A stretch of 13,438 nucleotides of DNA from an uncultured Eubacterium sp. (lineage in GTDB: Bacteria > Bacillota_A > Clostridia > Lachnospirales > Lachnospiraceae). This document shows, in pieces, positions 13,425 through 13,438 of this stretch. Every line of letters begins with the position of its first letter. Position 1 is the first letter of the stretch. Both the position numbers and the translations under genes were made by a program. The stretch lies in contig CAOXUF010000031.1 of NCBI GenBank assembly GCA_948560485.1, forward strand, positions 1 to 13,438, given 5' to 3'. The notes under the pieces were generated by a model. It was given only the letters and a program-made list of their open reading frames with translations, was not told the origin of the DNA and did not search any database.

Positions 13425-13438
13425 TCGTAAATCAATTC

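Overview
The window looks like one end of a draft contig from a low-to-moderate-GC Gram-positive anaerobe, most likely a gut Clostridia/Lachnospiraceae type. Support for this comes from strong AGGAGG-like ribosome sites, VanS/VanR-like and BcrA-type families, a lipoprotein sugar-binding protein beside a chemoreceptor, and remnants of a Tn1549-like conjugative element. The species cannot be named from the sequence. Nearly all supported genes lie on the minus strand. Bases 1-47 are not biological: they match the tail of the Illumina P5 arm, an 8-base i5 index and the read-1 adapter, so the first gene is cut by the contig end.

Region 1 (48-4326) is a sensory operon. In transcription order it holds a lipoprotein solute-binding protein, a membrane chemoreceptor, an OmpR-family response regulator and a VanS-like histidine kinase (truncated), behind a good extended -10 promoter. 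No transport permease is present, which suggests the binding protein serves sensing rather than, or as well as, uptake.

Region 2 (4423-8670) is a peptide-antibiotic-type sensing and efflux operon: a truncated small helix-turn-helix protein, a response regulator, an ABC ATPase, an ABC-2 permease, a single-TM histidine kinase and a GNAT acetyltransferase. Four tandem copies of a 7-base motif spaced 11-12 bases lie between the regulator and the ATPase, and are the likely operator of this two-component system.

Region 3 (8671-10157) is mobile-element debris around one intact gene. It holds a double-ended fragment of a DUF1016/YhcG-type nuclease, an intact class I methyltransferase, and the 5' end of a DUF3991/Toprim primase with two in-frame stops.

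Region 4 (10158-11862) is the most interesting part. It is a compact three-gene operon (a 59-aa protein, a RelA/SpoT-type alarmone synthetase, and a 176-aa protein of unknown family) with a near-consensus promoter whose -10 is embedded in a palindrome. It resembles a toxin-antitoxin or defence module built on a nucleotide pyrophosphokinase.

Region 5 (11863-13438) holds a Phd/YefM-RelE/ParE toxin-antitoxin pair between two repeat-rich non-coding stretches containing TTGGTCA-type repeats, hairpins, a G5 motif and a terminator. No tRNA, rRNA, CRISPR array or intact insertion sequence was seen.
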